Below, piece after piece: positions 1-11,683 of a stretch of DNA of 64,000 nt; positions within the stretch are counted from its first letter, which is position 1; each line of letters opens with the position of its first letter. Where the stretch lies: positions 1,860,001-1,924,000 of the forward strand of contig JALECJ010000256.1 of NCBI GenBank assembly GCA_023515745.1. The letters run 5' to 3'. The notes beneath the pieces are model-generated. The model did not search any database and had not been told where the DNA came from. It saw nothing but the letters and a program-made list of their open reading frames with translations. The position numbers and the translations under genes were made by a program. The stretch is from Amoeboaphelidium protococcarum (taxonomy: Eukaryota; Aphelidiomycota; Aphelidea).

Positions 1-2238
1 ACTAAAAGCCCAGAGTTATTGAAATTACAAGAGTAGATACACTTCAAGGAGGGCTATGAACTACTATAGAATGGTCATTTGTATGTGGAGAATGGACACT
101 TTAACTTTTTGGCGCTAAGTGTATAGCTTGGCCTGTTATAACTGAATATTGATGTGCCGGCTATTAACAAGTATTTGTTATAGTTGTCTGCCTCACACTC
201 TGAGACATCATAAGTAGCTTTCAACTCAGCTAAACGTTAGCTTCAGAAGGCTGTTTTCTATTCTGGTGTTGATTCTCCAATTGTTGCCGAGTTTGCTATT
301 AGGGATCATGAGTTATGTGCTTAAGCTGCCGTGGATCTCAGCAATGACATTCTCCAGTGTGGTTGTATCCAGTTATAGTCTAAAGATCTTCACTCGTCCT
401 TGATTGATAGAAAGTTGGCGTTGGAGTCACTTTGCAATATCATTGAGCCTTTTACTCGGTTTTCAGATTAGCAGAAAGTCTAGTTATTTAATGAATACTG
501 TTATGTAGTCAATGCGATTTAGCTTTATCATTATCATACCACCATTATTGGACAACTGGCTACTACGCAGAGTGATAGTGTGATCAAGATGGTGTCCACA
601 GCATTCACTTCAGCTATAGAAGCTGTATGCAGAAATAAGTAAGAAAATGTCGCTGGATTTGCTGCAATCAAGTAATTCTTTAAAAAGCACTCGTCTGATG
701 TAAAGGATTTTGTGAAATAAGTTCACAGCAGGTGTGAAGAAGATTAGATTGGGAATCAAGTGGGTAAGTTGATTGAATTCAACAAGATTATGCTATATAG
801 CGTCGCGTCGTTGAATAATGTGTCTGAGTATTCTGAAGCTTACTCTGTGTACTAATCTTCTTAAACTCCTGCCTGGTTTGTCGATTTGGAATTGTAAAGC
901 ATCTTGTTGGACCAGTTTAGATTGTCTGCGTAATCTCTACATAAGCTGTCGTCCCAGTTGAATACCAGCTCTATTGCTCCTATTGATCCTGTATCACTGG
1001 ATTATCAAGATGTTGATTTTAACAATCAATCTCTTGTGGCTGGAGTTTTAAAGTCGCAGCTGATCTAATATGCAGACTTTATTCTTATCATATCTGAATC
1101 TGTAGTCAAGTTTCAACTTCAAGAATCAAAGATGGCAAAGTCTATTAATGAAGAGTGTGTCACCAAGCTTGTGGATGCTGAAATGATTGAACAGGCATCT
1201 AGGCTGTGTGAGAAGCATGAGTTATTTGATAAGCTAGTGTCGTTAATCTATGAGTATCATCCGAATCGAGTTGTTCAGTATGAGGCGTTGCTGCATCTTT
1301 ATGGTGAGGTGTTTGCTTAGTACTTGATTGGTTGGAGTTTGCGTAAGAAGAAGTATTCCGTTATTTTCGACCTGAGTCCAAAGTATTATAGCTTTGTCAA
1401 GTCCTTTGTTAAAAAAGCTGAAAGGTCCGATCTACAATGGATATTATCAGCTAAATAGGAGTAATGGGATGCGGTTAGTGCTGAAGTTGCCTAAGTACGA
1501 TCAAATCTTGCATTTGACTAGAAGGTGCTATGCAGCATTGGTAAACTCTCTTCTTTACTCTCTAGTGGCCAGGATAATGAGTCCACCAAGTAATTGTTTG
1601 ATGACCAGTTAGAAATCTGTGAAGTTCGTGAATTTTATGTCAACTTATTGAAAGACGTGTTTGGTCAGGAAGATACCGTGAGACATATTGTGGCAGCCGG
1701 GGTGATCAAACAATCTGAATTTGGAAAGTATTACTCTTCGCTTTTGCAAAAGTTGTTTAGTGATAAAGTTGTGTCCCCCGCTGAGTTGGTAGAATGTCTA
1801 AGTCTGAATTAGTTTCAAAATGTCCCCTTTGAGAGATTTCAATTAGCTGCTGATGTGCTACGTCGTCAGTCCAGATTGAATAGTGGCGATAGGAATTTGA
1901 CAATGCTGACTACTGTACTCAGACGTGCGCTATTGAATGTGAAAGGCAGTGAACTATTGACATCTGACTTTTGGTTTGTCCAGTGTTTGGCTTCTGTAAG
2001 GGAGAATTTTACTTTGCCAAGTGTCTAAGAATTAAATGAAGTTTCCGATGCGTAATGTCTAGCGTTATGCACAGATGACAAGTAATTGAATAGCGTAATA
2101 GATCTAGACAAGTTGAAGAATGAACTTCACGAAATGCAGTTAATCGAAAATCAGTTGATTAAGAAGCAGCTCGGAGTGGTGTATGAAGAGTGTTGCAGCA
2201 TAGCATCCAGTGCAAACTCCGACGCGATGGAATAATGA
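1..2238 (+). CDS. NUP133: Nup133-like nucleoporin, C-terminal part (5' truncated by window)
   Basis: Frame 1 is open from the first base to TGA at 2236-2238 if TAA/TAG are Gln, giving 745 residues of an all-helical protein. The last ~400 residues resemble the Nup133 C-terminal domain: a 'CEKHELFDKL' segment, then 'FVKKAERSDLQWI' and 'LCSIGKLSSLLSS', in the same order as metazoan Nup133. The family is a scaffold of the Nup107-160 (yeast Nup84) Y-complex of the nuclear pore. The N-terminal beta-propeller lies outside the window. No intron is needed. The Nup133 match was made by eye against remembered family sequence, so Nup155-type proteins are a less likely alternative. Confidence 0.8.
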
Positions 2239-2369
2239 AGATTAAAGTGATCGTTAATGAAGTTTAGTAAATCAACAGTCAGACTTGAATTTAATATCAC
2301 GTTGTTTTACTTGTTTATCATACTTACTATTTCAAATTGCTGAATGAACATCTTCACTTGAGAAGTTGA

Positions 2370-2810
2370 TCATAACTCGGCACGGTACGCGTCTTCTTCG
2401 TTGTCAATCACATCGAGAAGCTCAACTTCAAACACGAGAGCAGCGTTAGGTGGAATTGAAGCACCAGCGCCTCGTTCACCATAACCCAAGTCGCTTGGTA
2501 TTATTAACTTTCGCTTTTCACCAACACACATATTCAGCACTCCCTTATCCCACCCTTTAATAACTTGACCTTGTCCGAGCATAAACTTGAATGGCTGACC
2601 ACGATCCACAGAGGAGTCAAACTTTTCGCCACTATCAAAGAGTGTGCCGGTATAGTGCACGGACACCATTTGGTTATTCTTTGCAACTTTATCGCACTTC
2701 TTTGGCATATATTTGACGCCAATTTATAGCTCCGTTGGTGCAGTCTTACATAATACGGTGAGCATGAACGCGCTAAGCAGCGTCACGAACTAGGCAATGT
2801 TGAATCTCAT
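2370..2810 (-). CDS. FKBP2: ER-resident FKBP-type peptidyl-prolyl isomerase (FKBP2/FKBP13 type)
   Basis: 146 residues, stop TGA at 2370-2372. I start it at 2810, upstream of the ATG at 2708, because this adds a signal peptide (residues 1-~23, core '[13 protein letters not shown]') and the FKBP2 lead-in '[12 protein letters not shown]'. The FK506-binding fold follows, with '[17 protein letters not shown]', '[12 protein letters not shown]' and '[18 protein letters not shown]'. The C-terminus YRAEL resembles the RTEL retention tail of human FKBP2. Expected role: proline isomerisation during folding in the ER lumen. HMG-CoA synthase follows upstream on the same strand 147 bp away. Confidence 0.93.
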
Positions 2811-2957
2811 CTGCTTCCACAAAATTTTGGATTTGATTTAATCAAACGGTGAAGAAGAAAGAAGAGGACTAAAATCATTAGTATGTACCGTATCATATAT
2901 TGTCACAAAATTTCAGATAAATTACAGATCTTACCAAGTTGACGTTAATACAAAATC

Positions 2958-4418
2958 TCACAGCTCCCCAGCCGCATTCGCAGAGTACAAAGCATAAGAA
3001 CGTCTGTACTTGGCATCAACCGCAGACAAATAAAAAGTCCCATCAAACAACTGGCGAGGATCAGATTTAGGCGAGTAATCCTTCAAATTATGGACATCTT
3101 CCCTCAGTTTCATGCTTTACACAAAATCCGATGGTTCCTTCTTTAAGCGGCTGTTCAAACGATTATTCAAATCCACAGTCTCACTTAAAATCGCAAGCTG
3201 AGCGGCTACCTACTCTGGCAAGTCATCCCGAACGCGAATGCTAAACATGGAACTTGCCAGTCCGCTACCATACGAGAACAAGCCAATCTTCTTACCCAAC
3301 AAATCTTGAGGCGCGACATTGCACAGTAAAGACACCAGGCCACCGTATAGAGAGCCACAATACATGTTACCAATATTTTTGGCAGCGAGCAGAGACGGCA
3401 AGACACGATCATTGAATGACTTCTTGGTACAAGTAACAAAAGCCTTTTCCACATCCTTGTTAAAATAAGTCTGCTCAAGCTACAGTGAGGTGAACTTTTC
3501 AAACTCGGAATCTTTACGCAGCTGATAGTCTTCATTGTTCAGTAAATCAATAAAGGCAAGTCTAGCGAATGACTTTTACACCAGTTTAGTGTACGGCGAG
3601 TGAAAACATAAATAATCAAAAGTCTCGCAAAGGTCAAATTTGGCACCAGACTTTTAAACGTACTTGAGATAGCAGTTGTCCAAAGCGCGGTAATAACACT
3701 CAATAGTTAGTGGACCATCGACAGTGGGGAACTCAGAGGACAAGTCAGGCTTGTAAAAGTCATAAACGTGCTCCATGTGAGAGGCGCGGACATTATCGAA
3801 TACCAATGGGGCATTAGGTCCAATGAGCAAGGCCACAACACCAGCACCACCGGTAGGACGAGCACTACCAGACGCGTACACAGCAATATCACCAGCGACA
3901 ACCAACGCATATCTACCATCCCATGCAGAACTCTCAATCCAATTAATGGAATTAAATAACGCGTTAGTGCCACCATAGCATGCATTAGTTGTGTCCACAC
4001 CCTCAACGTCCGCGTTGTCGTGCTCCTGGAACAATGACATCAGCACTGATTTCACAGACTTGCTCTTGTCAATGATCGTCTCAGTGCCAACCTCAAGACG
4101 GCCAATGTCTTTGTAAGAGATGTTATACTTGGTCATCAGATTCTTGACCACGGTGAGTGAAATGGAGCAGATGTCTTCATTATCCTCACAGAATGCCATC
4201 TTCTCCTGACCAAGACCAATTGTATACTTGCCAGCGGAGACGCCATCAAATTACTCCAGTTCAGTCTGATCAACGTACACAGACGGAAAATAAATGTCCA
4301 CGGCCAGTATTCCAACATTCTAAGGTCTTTACACAGCAGCAGCATTGCGTCCAGATTACTGCTGTTCTTGCTGTAACGGTTGTTCGGTAGAGGCAGGATT
4401 CATTAGAGCGGTGACCAT
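2958..4418 (-). CDS. HMGCS1: Hydroxymethylglutaryl-CoA synthase
   Basis: 486 residues, single exon, stop TGA at 2958-2960. It condenses acetyl-CoA with acetoacetyl-CoA in the mevalonate pathway. Visible landmarks are '[20 protein letters not shown]' at the start of the fold, the nucleophile Cys near residue 147 in '[13 protein letters not shown]', '[16 protein letters not shown]', the His motif '[11 protein letters not shown]', and a C-terminus '[15 protein letters not shown]' like the cytosolic enzyme. A Q-rich N-terminal tail (residues ~10-35) contains several TAA/TAG Gln codons. The start could also be the Met at 4403. There is no obvious mitochondrial presequence. Confidence 0.95.
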
Positions 4419-4909
4419 TCTGTTGTGCGATTACTATTAATTTAGCTGCTTCTATTAGCTATCTATAATGAGATTGCAATCAGTCGTATTATGTATTGAA
4501 CAAAACGTTTCCGGAGAATGGAGGAGAGCAACAGCAGATCTATTGAGAGTCATCCGAATTCGGTAAGGCGTGCGGTCGTGTGGCGTTCTCTTTTCTCACT
4601 CAATGTTCACACACCTGTTGTTCGCTCACCTGACTGACTGACTGACTGAAAAAGAAAGAGAGATTTTAAACTTTTACCCGGAGCGCCTCTCTCCGCATTG
4701 AAGAAAAAGATGAACAGCGTTTCTAATGGGAGAAACGACGACGACGACCGGTGATCGGCCTTGATCGTTAATCGCCCAGATCGGTCTGATACAGTACGTT
4801 TCCATCTACATGAATGATATAAAATGGTCAAGTGGCCAAGTTTTAGCACAGCCTAACTCTGATTAATCGATTTGAGTGATTGTTCTTTTTCTTTCTCAAT
4901 TAAAGAATC
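4419..4909. other. Divergent intergenic region between HMGS and the Crinkler-like gene
   Basis: 491 bp between two divergent starts, with no supportable ORF. It holds a CTGA-type short repeat near 4631-4650 and a pyrimidine-rich stretch just before the ATG at 4910. It is probably a shared promoter. Confidence 0.5.
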
Positions 4910-7159
4910 ATGTCTGACAAAATCGACTACGCTCAACTAAAACCTCCTGGCCCATCAAGCTCCGTACAGAGTGCGCCATTTGTCATTAAATCACTAAATC
5001 GCGCTTAGTATCTATCACCTGCGGTACAAACGGCTGCCATCACATCGCTGGCTCACCAAATGACGACTCACCTTGCTGGAGAGGGAAGGGATCCGAATGA
5101 TAAAGCGACGTGTGTGACCTGCTTCGATATGTCTGGATCTGGCAAGACAACTACTATCATGGAAGCTGCCCGATTGTCAAAGAGTATCCATGCTCCTATC
5201 AGCCTTCTCAACAACCGCTTGTTCACTTCATTATTCCAGTCGTGTCGCTTATTTGGTCGCCGTCAAGATCCTCCATTGAAATTAGAAGATTACGTGCTGT
5301 ACGAGAAGGTGGAGGAGTATATGGCGGAGCAATTTGACAATATGCTCTTGCTTTTATGCCAAAGTATTGTCGAACAGCTGGATGAATTGGACGCATCCAA
5401 TCTCGAATAGGGTGGTGTAATTGAAGTTTCGATTCCGGAACGCGTCTCACCAATATTAAGCTCTGAAGATACTCACACGGCGACTCTCTCTTTGCAAGCT
5501 TATTACAAGAAAGTGATTGATTATATGAGGAATCTGGGCCGTTTGTTAGTGATACATTTGGATGATTGCCAATAGTTCTTTTGCGGATCAACTAAAAATC
5601 CTGAAAAGACTGTTGATAACAAGATTCGAGTTGGGGATTTGATGTGCTTCGCATTGAGATTGTTTTCTGGTCGTGTTTCTTCGTTGCAGACGTGTAGGGA
5701 GATATTGTGGGTGTTTTCCGGTACGCGGCCAACTCTGTATCTTGAAGTGAAAGTTGCTAGTAGCTTTGGTGAAATATACGATGTTGCGAAAACTTTGCGC
5801 GACCTGACGGAAAACGATGTAGCAACCGTTCTATCGCATTACTATAGATTGGATCAAGCAGGCGGCGTATTGAAAGACAAGTTCAAGAATCTTTGCGGTC
5901 ATCCGAAAATGCTGTTTTGGTTTATCTTTACTGCTCAACAACACACAATGGTGTCCGAAGCCGATCTCCTTTCACTTTGGGACAAAATTGAAGATGGTGC
6001 CGTTGGATTGTATCGTCAACAAATCGAATCCACTGTTAAGGCTTTTGGACTTTCTCCGGAAAAGTTGGTAATCTACTCACGAAATCTTTGCCTCCTGCAC
6101 ACACATGCATTCATCAACAACGAGTCTGGTTACCTTGAATTCGATGTCCTACCGTCGAATTGGATGCCTTTTATTGAGGCTGGGTTGGTTCGGACAGTTC
6201 AGAATGGGACGTGGAAGTTGTATCCTCCAAATCGATTCTTGGTCAAGATATTCAGTCGACATGTAAAGTGGTTCAATTGGGACAACATTCAACACTTGGT
6301 CGCAGCTATCAAGGCATCGGGATCTGTGTCAACTCTTAAAGGGAAGGTGTTTGAGTTTATGTTCGCATTGGAGCTTTGTTCATTGTCGAATTCGCTGTTG
6401 TGGACGAGATTGACTTCCGACATGGACTTGGAACCGAGACTAGATTGGAATCCTTCCATCTTCATCGTGGACAAAGTTGATGACTGTGTTGATGATAATG
6501 TTGTATATGTGATGAAGGATCCGGATTATCGCAAGTTGAAGACTGATGTAGTGTTTTTCGCACAATCGAACTCGACTCCAGTAAGAGTATTATGTCAGCT
6601 CACTGTTCAAAAGAGTGACTCCACGACAAAGGCAAATGAAGAGGCTCTTCAGGAAATGTTGAAGATACCACCTCTCAGTGGAACAAATGATTGTCGAATC
6701 TTCCTGGCACCTGAATCGTCTATTCGAGTCACACCAACCTACAAGACAAATTACAACGACAACAATTGCTACTTCATTGATCGAAATTCATTTGCGACGA
6801 TGATGCATTTGCCTTTGGATTTCTGTAACCCTTCACAAACAGCAGAATCTCTTCTGAAGATGTTGATGGATATTGCAAAGGATCAGGATGATGTGGAGTC
6901 TGCTCAAAACATTGGCATATTCCTGTCTGGTTCCTCCTTGAAACGAAAACGCAATAAGTTTGGGGATATGGACGAATTCTATGAGGCGTTGAGGGCCAGA
7001 GGGAAGGATGCTCGCCAAATTGGAATCATACGTACTGTGTTTGAGGCGTAGGAAATTGGTGTTGATGAGTTATTGGATCTGACTGATGGTGATCTAAAGG
7101 AAGCCGGTGTCACACAATGGGGACTTCGCATAGCTATCTTGGCAGTCCTTGGCAAATGA
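4910..7159 (+). CDS. Crinkler-like P-loop NTPase with nuclease-like domain and C-terminal SAM-like helix bundle
   Basis: 749 residues, single exon, TGA at 7157-7159. A Walker A motif 'MSGSGKTTTIME' lies near residues 74-85, a Walker B-like 'LLVIHLDDCQQFF' near 210, and a sensor strand 'ILWVFSGTRPTL' near 265. A C-terminal alpha/beta region (residues ~500-650) has 'PSIFIVDKVDD', 'LKTDVVFFAQSN' and 'VLCQLTVQKS', the usual layout of the REase-fold domain paired with such NTPases in Crinkler-RHS-type proteins. The last ~40 residues ('EIGVDELLDLTDGDLKEAGV') look like a SAM domain. In oomycetes and some fungi the family includes secreted host-targeting effectors and inter-genomic conflict proteins. 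No signal peptide or LxLFLAK motif is visible here. UAR codons are rare, unlike neighbouring genes. Confidence 0.72.
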
Positions 7160-7258
7160 ATAATTATTATATGAATCTTGGCAGTGCTTGGCAAATGAAT
7201 AATTTATTATATGAATCTTGGCAGTACTTGGCAAATAAATACTTATTATGTGAATCTT
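7136..7258. repeat. 39-40 bp tandem repeat, three copies, spanning the end of the Crinkler-like CDS
   Basis: Copies begin at 7136, 7175 and 7215 with the shared core ATCTTGGCAGT(C/G/A)CTTGGCAAAT followed by an A/T-rich tail. The first copy encodes the last residues and the TGA of the upstream gene; the others are non-coding. Confidence 0.9.
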
Positions 7259-7774
7259 TTACTTTTCGTCTATCAGGCTCAATACGTTAGCGCTCGCGTA
7301 AAATCTGCACGGTATGCGTCGAGTTGCTTTTGTCGTCAATGAGTTGAGTAAAAGGCGAAACCTTCAGTACTTCAAACAAAGTCAACTTTGATGGTTGCCT
7401 TTTACGGGAACACTATTCACCCCAGTTCTTTTACTACGTTGAATTTTCAAAGCGAATCTCAATTCTTCTTTCTCATATGCACATCGTTTATTGCGACGAG
7501 CGATTTTGAGCGGAGTCGCTTTCTATTTTTTCCCCTTCGAGCTCGATGTCCGTCCGTTAACTCACGTGGTTTCGCTCGTCGCCAACACTTTGTGCAACAA
7601 CGTTGTTGCAACTCTGATTTAAAACCAGCCTATCGTGTGAGAGAGAAATCACAAGAGACGCAGCCACTATTGTCTTTCGATCGACTGCGCCTCTCAATCG
7701 CTGCAAAGACGCGTCCATCGGCTAGTCCATTGATTAATAAAGTTCTCAGTAGTTAGTCAACTGGTGAGATAGAG
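7160..7774. other. Intergenic region upstream of FDPS
   Basis: 615 bp. It contains the tandem repeat and, near 7300-7395, a patch resembling the reverse complement of the FKBP2 3' end. The remainder is probably FDPS promoter and 5' UTR. A standard-code ORF at 7388-7756 resembles nothing known and is not annotated. Confidence 0.45.
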
Positions 7775-8887
7775 ATGACAATACCATAAACTGTTAGCTT
7801 CGAGGACACTTTCGAACATATAGCGCAAGACATTATAAGCGAAGTTGAGGCACTTGACTTTCCTAAAGATGCTGTTGACTATTTGCGACGTGTAAGCTTT
7901 ACAATTTTATATACGACATACCAGAACATCATCACCCGTTGCCGTGTGTAGATGCTGTTTTATACAGTTCCTGGCGGTAAAATGAACCGCGGATTGAGCG
8001 TATACCACACATACCAACTGATTATGACGGCAAAGGGATAGGAATTCACCACTTAGGCCACGTTCAAAGCCAATGTTCTGGGATGGTGTGTGGAGATTCT
8101 GCAAGCCTTCTTTCTAGTGGCTGACGATATTATGGATCATTCAAAGACGCGTCGTGGTCAGCCGTGCTGGTACTTGAACAAAGAAGTTGGTAATATGGCT
8201 ATAAACGACTCTTTCATTCTTGAGTCCGTTATTTACCGTCTTCTACGCAAGTACTTTCGCCAGGATGCATGCTATGGAATGTTATTGGAACTTTTCCACG
8301 ACACCACCTACCGCACTGAGCTCGGTCAACTGCTGGACTTGTTGACTGCGCCTGAAGATCCTGTGCAGTCTGATCTGAGTCGTTTCACTGATGAAAGATA
8401 CGTGAAGATTGTCCAGTACAAGACTGCTTACTACTCTTTCTACTTGCCGGTGGCTTTGGCTATGAGCATGGCAGGCATTGTGGATGATGCCGTCTACTCG
8501 CAAGCTATGGATATTCTAGTACCTCTAGGAGTATTCTTTCAAGTGTAGGATGATTACTTGGATTGTTATGGGGATCCTCAAGTCATTGGCAAAATTGGAA
8601 CTGATATTTAAGATAACAAGTGCTCGTGGCTGGTGGTACAAGCTGTCAAGCTGTGTAATCCTGAATAGTTGAACTTGTTAAAGGATAAGTATGGTAAGAA
8701 GAATGATGAATGTGAGTAGTCTGTTAAGAAGTTGTACAGCCAATTGGATCTAGAGTCTGTATACCGCTAGTATGAAGAGAAATCGCACGGTGAGATTATT
8801 GCCATGATCAATCGTGTCGATGAAGATCAAGTTCCAAGAGCTGTATTTTTGGACTTTACCAAGCGTATTTACAAGCGAATGAAGTGA
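7775..8887 (+). CDS. FDPS: Farnesyl/geranyl diphosphate synthase
   Basis: Exons 7775-7891 and 7952-8887, with a 60-nt GT-AG intron; 350 residues. It condenses IPP with DMAPP/GPP in isoprenoid synthesis. The first Asp-rich motif is '[13 protein letters not shown]' (residues ~97-109) and the second is '[10 protein letters not shown]' (~240). The splice joins 'YLRR' to '[17 protein letters not shown]', the normal lead-in of the family; the intron is a multiple of three and lacks TGA, so reading through would insert 20 residues. The Gln just before the second Asp motif is TAG (8546-8548). HMGS of the same pathway lies 3.4 kb upstream. Confidence 0.95.
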
Positions 8888-8976
8888 TACACCTTCTTTG
8901 AATATAATGCAGTAAATGTAGTTGAAGCCGTAACTTTTATTTAATCATTTCTCTTGAATGTTGATATAGTCAAGTT

Positions 8977-9517
8977 TCAGCCAGTGCGAAGGATTAGGTG
9001 AACACCAGAGTCTGAGACAACAGGCTAACTCAACTCACCAACATTCAGACTATAAGTCGCGTCTTCAAAAGCTTTCTACATTTATCCTTTACCGAACCAT
9101 CCCAAATCGCCGCCCTTCTTAGCGGAACTACAGTCAGAGTATTGCTGAGCCAGTTCGGCCAGTGTTGTCTACCCACTCTCAATCTAAGCGCGATACTCCA
9201 GTATTAATTTCATCGCATCCTCCTAGCTGATCGTGATGGTTTCCTACATCTGGAGTAGAGTCCGATAATAGTATCATTACAAAAGTGTTGAAATATAATA
9301 AATATACCTATCGCCATGAAGATGGACGCCTGGATTTGCTGTGTTTAACTAACAAGTGTGAAGCGCGAACCTCCTATGACTTGTTCTATTGGGGAGAAGC
9401 AGCAGCGGTATTAGGATACTCCCAGGTAGACTCGCCTGTCTAATGATTGAAGTAGTACATTTTTCCAGGATTCGATTTACTCTCTCTTAACTCCCATCCA
9501 GGCGGTGCAGCTTGCAT
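8977..9517 (-). CDS. PIN1: Pin1/Ess1-type parvulin prolyl isomerase (WW + rotamase)
   Basis: Exons 9308-9517 and 8977-9243 with a 64-nt intron; 158 residues. The WW domain (residues ~5-36) has 'PPGWELRESKSNPGKMYYFN' and 'GESTWEYP'. The rotamase domain opens with 'VRASHLLVKHSKSRRPSSWR' and ends with 'DSGVHLILRTG'. 'DCSSAKKGGDLGWF' and 'GQMQKAFEDATYSL' match human Pin1; both Gln of GQMQK are TAA/TAG. The enzyme isomerises phospho-Ser/Thr-Pro bonds in cell-cycle and transcription proteins. Confidence 0.96.
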
Positions 9518-9847
9518 ATTAATATTATTGACCGTTCTCAAATAGGTATAATTGCGGTGTTATTCTTAGTCAGACGCGAATTAATAAATCGACTATTTAG
9601 ACGAAGCAGATTTAAAATGCGACAGCGATAGAATTGTTTCAGCTGACGCGCTTTTGTACTGGAGAAAGACATAGCTCAACCTCATCATAAGATAGTAAAT
9701 TGCATAATGATTACAGCCACCTAATTTGCGTTGATAGGTGTTGGGAGTCTGAGTATAAGTCTTAGCTTGTATGTTTTGCTATAAATTGATTATGTATAAA
9801 AGAGAAAGAAACTGGGTTCACAACAACCTCCACTGACTCCGCTCTAA
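9518..9847. other. Divergent promoter region between PIN1 and the ZZ protein gene
   Basis: 330 bp between divergent starts with no coding signal. A TATA-like TATAAAAG lies at 9795-9802, 46 bp before the + strand ATG. Confidence 0.5.
9795..9802 (+). promoter_or_regulatory. TATA-like element before the ZZ/EF-hand gene
   Basis: TATAAAAG, 46 bp upstream of the ATG at 9848. The assignment rests on sequence and spacing only. Confidence 0.4.
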
Positions 9848-10987
9848 ATGGTGCACTTGATGTCTCCGGCCATGAAATCGCCAAATTCTGAGGCTCTAAT
9901 ATAGTTATTGAACTCAGTCTCAGAGACCCAAGCTTAGATAGATGCGCATATCCATAGAGGAGTCACCTGCAACGAATGTCACCAGTCAGCAATACGAGGA
10001 ATCCGATTTAAATGCTTGAACTGCATGGATTTTGACATTTGTCAGCAATGTCAATTCACGACTACACACAATCCTCTACATTGCTTTGTGTAAATCAAGA
10101 TACCTATTCCACCTCTGGCTAATCCACGTATAGCATTGCTTAGGCCGTTTTACAATGGTAATATGAACTAGAGCTACACTGATCCAGTTGATTCGGACGA
10201 TATGGATTCTGTGCGCGCCGAAACTGCATTTGATCCGCTCTAGTTTGGGGCGCTATATCAGCAATTTTTATCCCAGGCTGTATCAGTTTAGTAAAATAAC
10301 GATGGTACTGTCATAGCTGTGATTACGAAAGATAATTTTACGCGCTGTTTTGGCCCCATTGGAAATGGCAATAAATATTTGATTGATCGCTTGTTTCAAG
10401 TCTTTTCAAGCTTGAATGACAAAGAGATCATCTCGGCGGGGATAACGTTTGGGGGATTTATTCGGTGTATGAATATACTTATTAATGGTACAAAAGAGCT
10501 AAAGATTGAATTTGCTTTCAAAGTGATCGATAGCGGATTTAAAGGAGCGATCGTTTAGGAGGATCTGAAGCGTTTTCTAATCGCGTATCTCGATCTATCT
10601 AAAGAGTTTGTCAGGGATGTCGTTCGGAGTGTAGGTGAAGAGACTTTGGATAACTTTAATATGCGTAGTGTTGGTTCAGGCAATCTGATTAAAAATACTG
10701 CTCCAGTTTCAGCTTCGTTCACAGCTCCTATACCAGTGGTTAAGCCTCCACCTCTTAGTCCAGGAAGCTAATCTATGTGGAATAATAGTGAGAGAGATCG
10801 ACTACGATTGTTACAGTAAGCATCTGAATAATCGATTGATAATCTTGCTAGCAGTCTTGTCTAATCTATGAAATTGGATAATGCAACAACCAATGACGCG
10901 TCTATAACTTTAAATGAGTTTCTAGAGTTCACTAAATCAGATGAAAGGTTGGTGAGTTGGCTAGATCTAATAGGAACTATATTCTGA
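9848..10987 (+). CDS. ZZ-type zinc finger protein with EF-hand-like helical region
   Basis: 379 residues, single exon, TGA at 10985-10987. Residues ~38-82 form a ZZ finger: 'GVTCNECHQSAIRGIRFKC', 'LNCMDFDICQQC' and the closing His pair in 'THNPLHCF'. Residues ~150-260 ('LFQVFSSLNDKEIISAGITF', 'FAFKVIDSGFKGAIVQEDLK') have the helix-loop-helix pattern of calcineurin-B/EF-hand proteins, but the loops lack a full set of Ca ligands. A Ser/Pro linker and a shorter second helical repeat follow. ZZ plus EF-hand-like organisation recalls the dystrophin/DYTN group or fungal ZZ-EF proteins; the exact family is unresolved. Confidence 0.7.
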
Positions 10988-11043
10988 GTACCAACAGTTT
11001 ATAAAAAAAACATTCACATTATAATGATAGATACACAATTTCA

Positions 11044-11604
11044 TCATTCGGTAGAATGTTCGCAGATATAATTGGCCAAGATCATATTTAAATACTTTCG
11101 TCTACCAACTTCGGCTTCCAGTGCCACTAGCTCATCATTTAGATCTTATTTACTCTGCTAGAGATACTAAGTATAATCCTAAAGTAAGAATTATTCCTTC
11201 TACTGCTCTGTGTAAAATGTTGCAATAGGCAAGTCAGATAGTTCATGACCTTCCCCTTGCTTGTGATGATCAGCCAACTAACCAATTGATCGTTTCCTAT
11301 TTGCAGTTGATGGGGATTAAACCCAGTCATGAATTTTCTTCTAATGCTTCCGTAGAGCATCCTGTCTAGCAAATGACTTGTTGCAGCCATCAATATCGCA
11401 TTAAAACTTCTTTTCCCCAGAGTGCTTTGTCATGTGAATGAGAAATATGCTCTTAGCCAAATTCTAATTGAACTTGTCACAGCCAACCCATTTGCACTCA
11501 TACGGCGGGTCTCGTTCAACATGCTGAGAATTAACATGCTAGATAAAATCTTCTTGGCTGTTCAACACAGCGCCACAATGCTCCCAAAGACACTGATTTA
11601 ACAT
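11044..11604 (-). CDS. C2H2 zinc finger protein (GLI/ZIC/PacC-like arrangement)
   Basis: 186 residues, single exon. Three fingers in residues 1-~93: 'CLWEHCGAVLNSQEDFIQHV', a second with the longer Cys spacing 'CKWVGCDKFNQNL', and 'CDIDGCNKSFARQDALRKH', joined by the linker 'HSGEKKFQ'. A C-x4-C finger preceding a linked pair is the pattern of GLI/ZIC/PacC-type DNA-binding proteins. A Gln-rich stretch and a short coiled coil ('LNDELVALEAEVGRRK') follow. It is probably a sequence-specific transcription factor with unknown targets. Confidence 0.82.
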
Positions 11605-11683
11605 AATAAATTCACAATATTTGTTTCTATAACAGAGAAAAAAGATGAAGAATAAATCAGTTTAGAACAAACAAAATAACGCG

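Noticed and set aside
5223-5591. 122-codon minus-strand ORF
   Set aside because: Lies wholly within the Crinkler-like CDS and shows no protein similarity; a shadow frame.
7388-7756. 122-codon + strand ORF before FDPS
   Set aside because: No similarity, biased composition and a position in the likely FDPS 5' UTR; long open frames are expected in CT-rich leaders.
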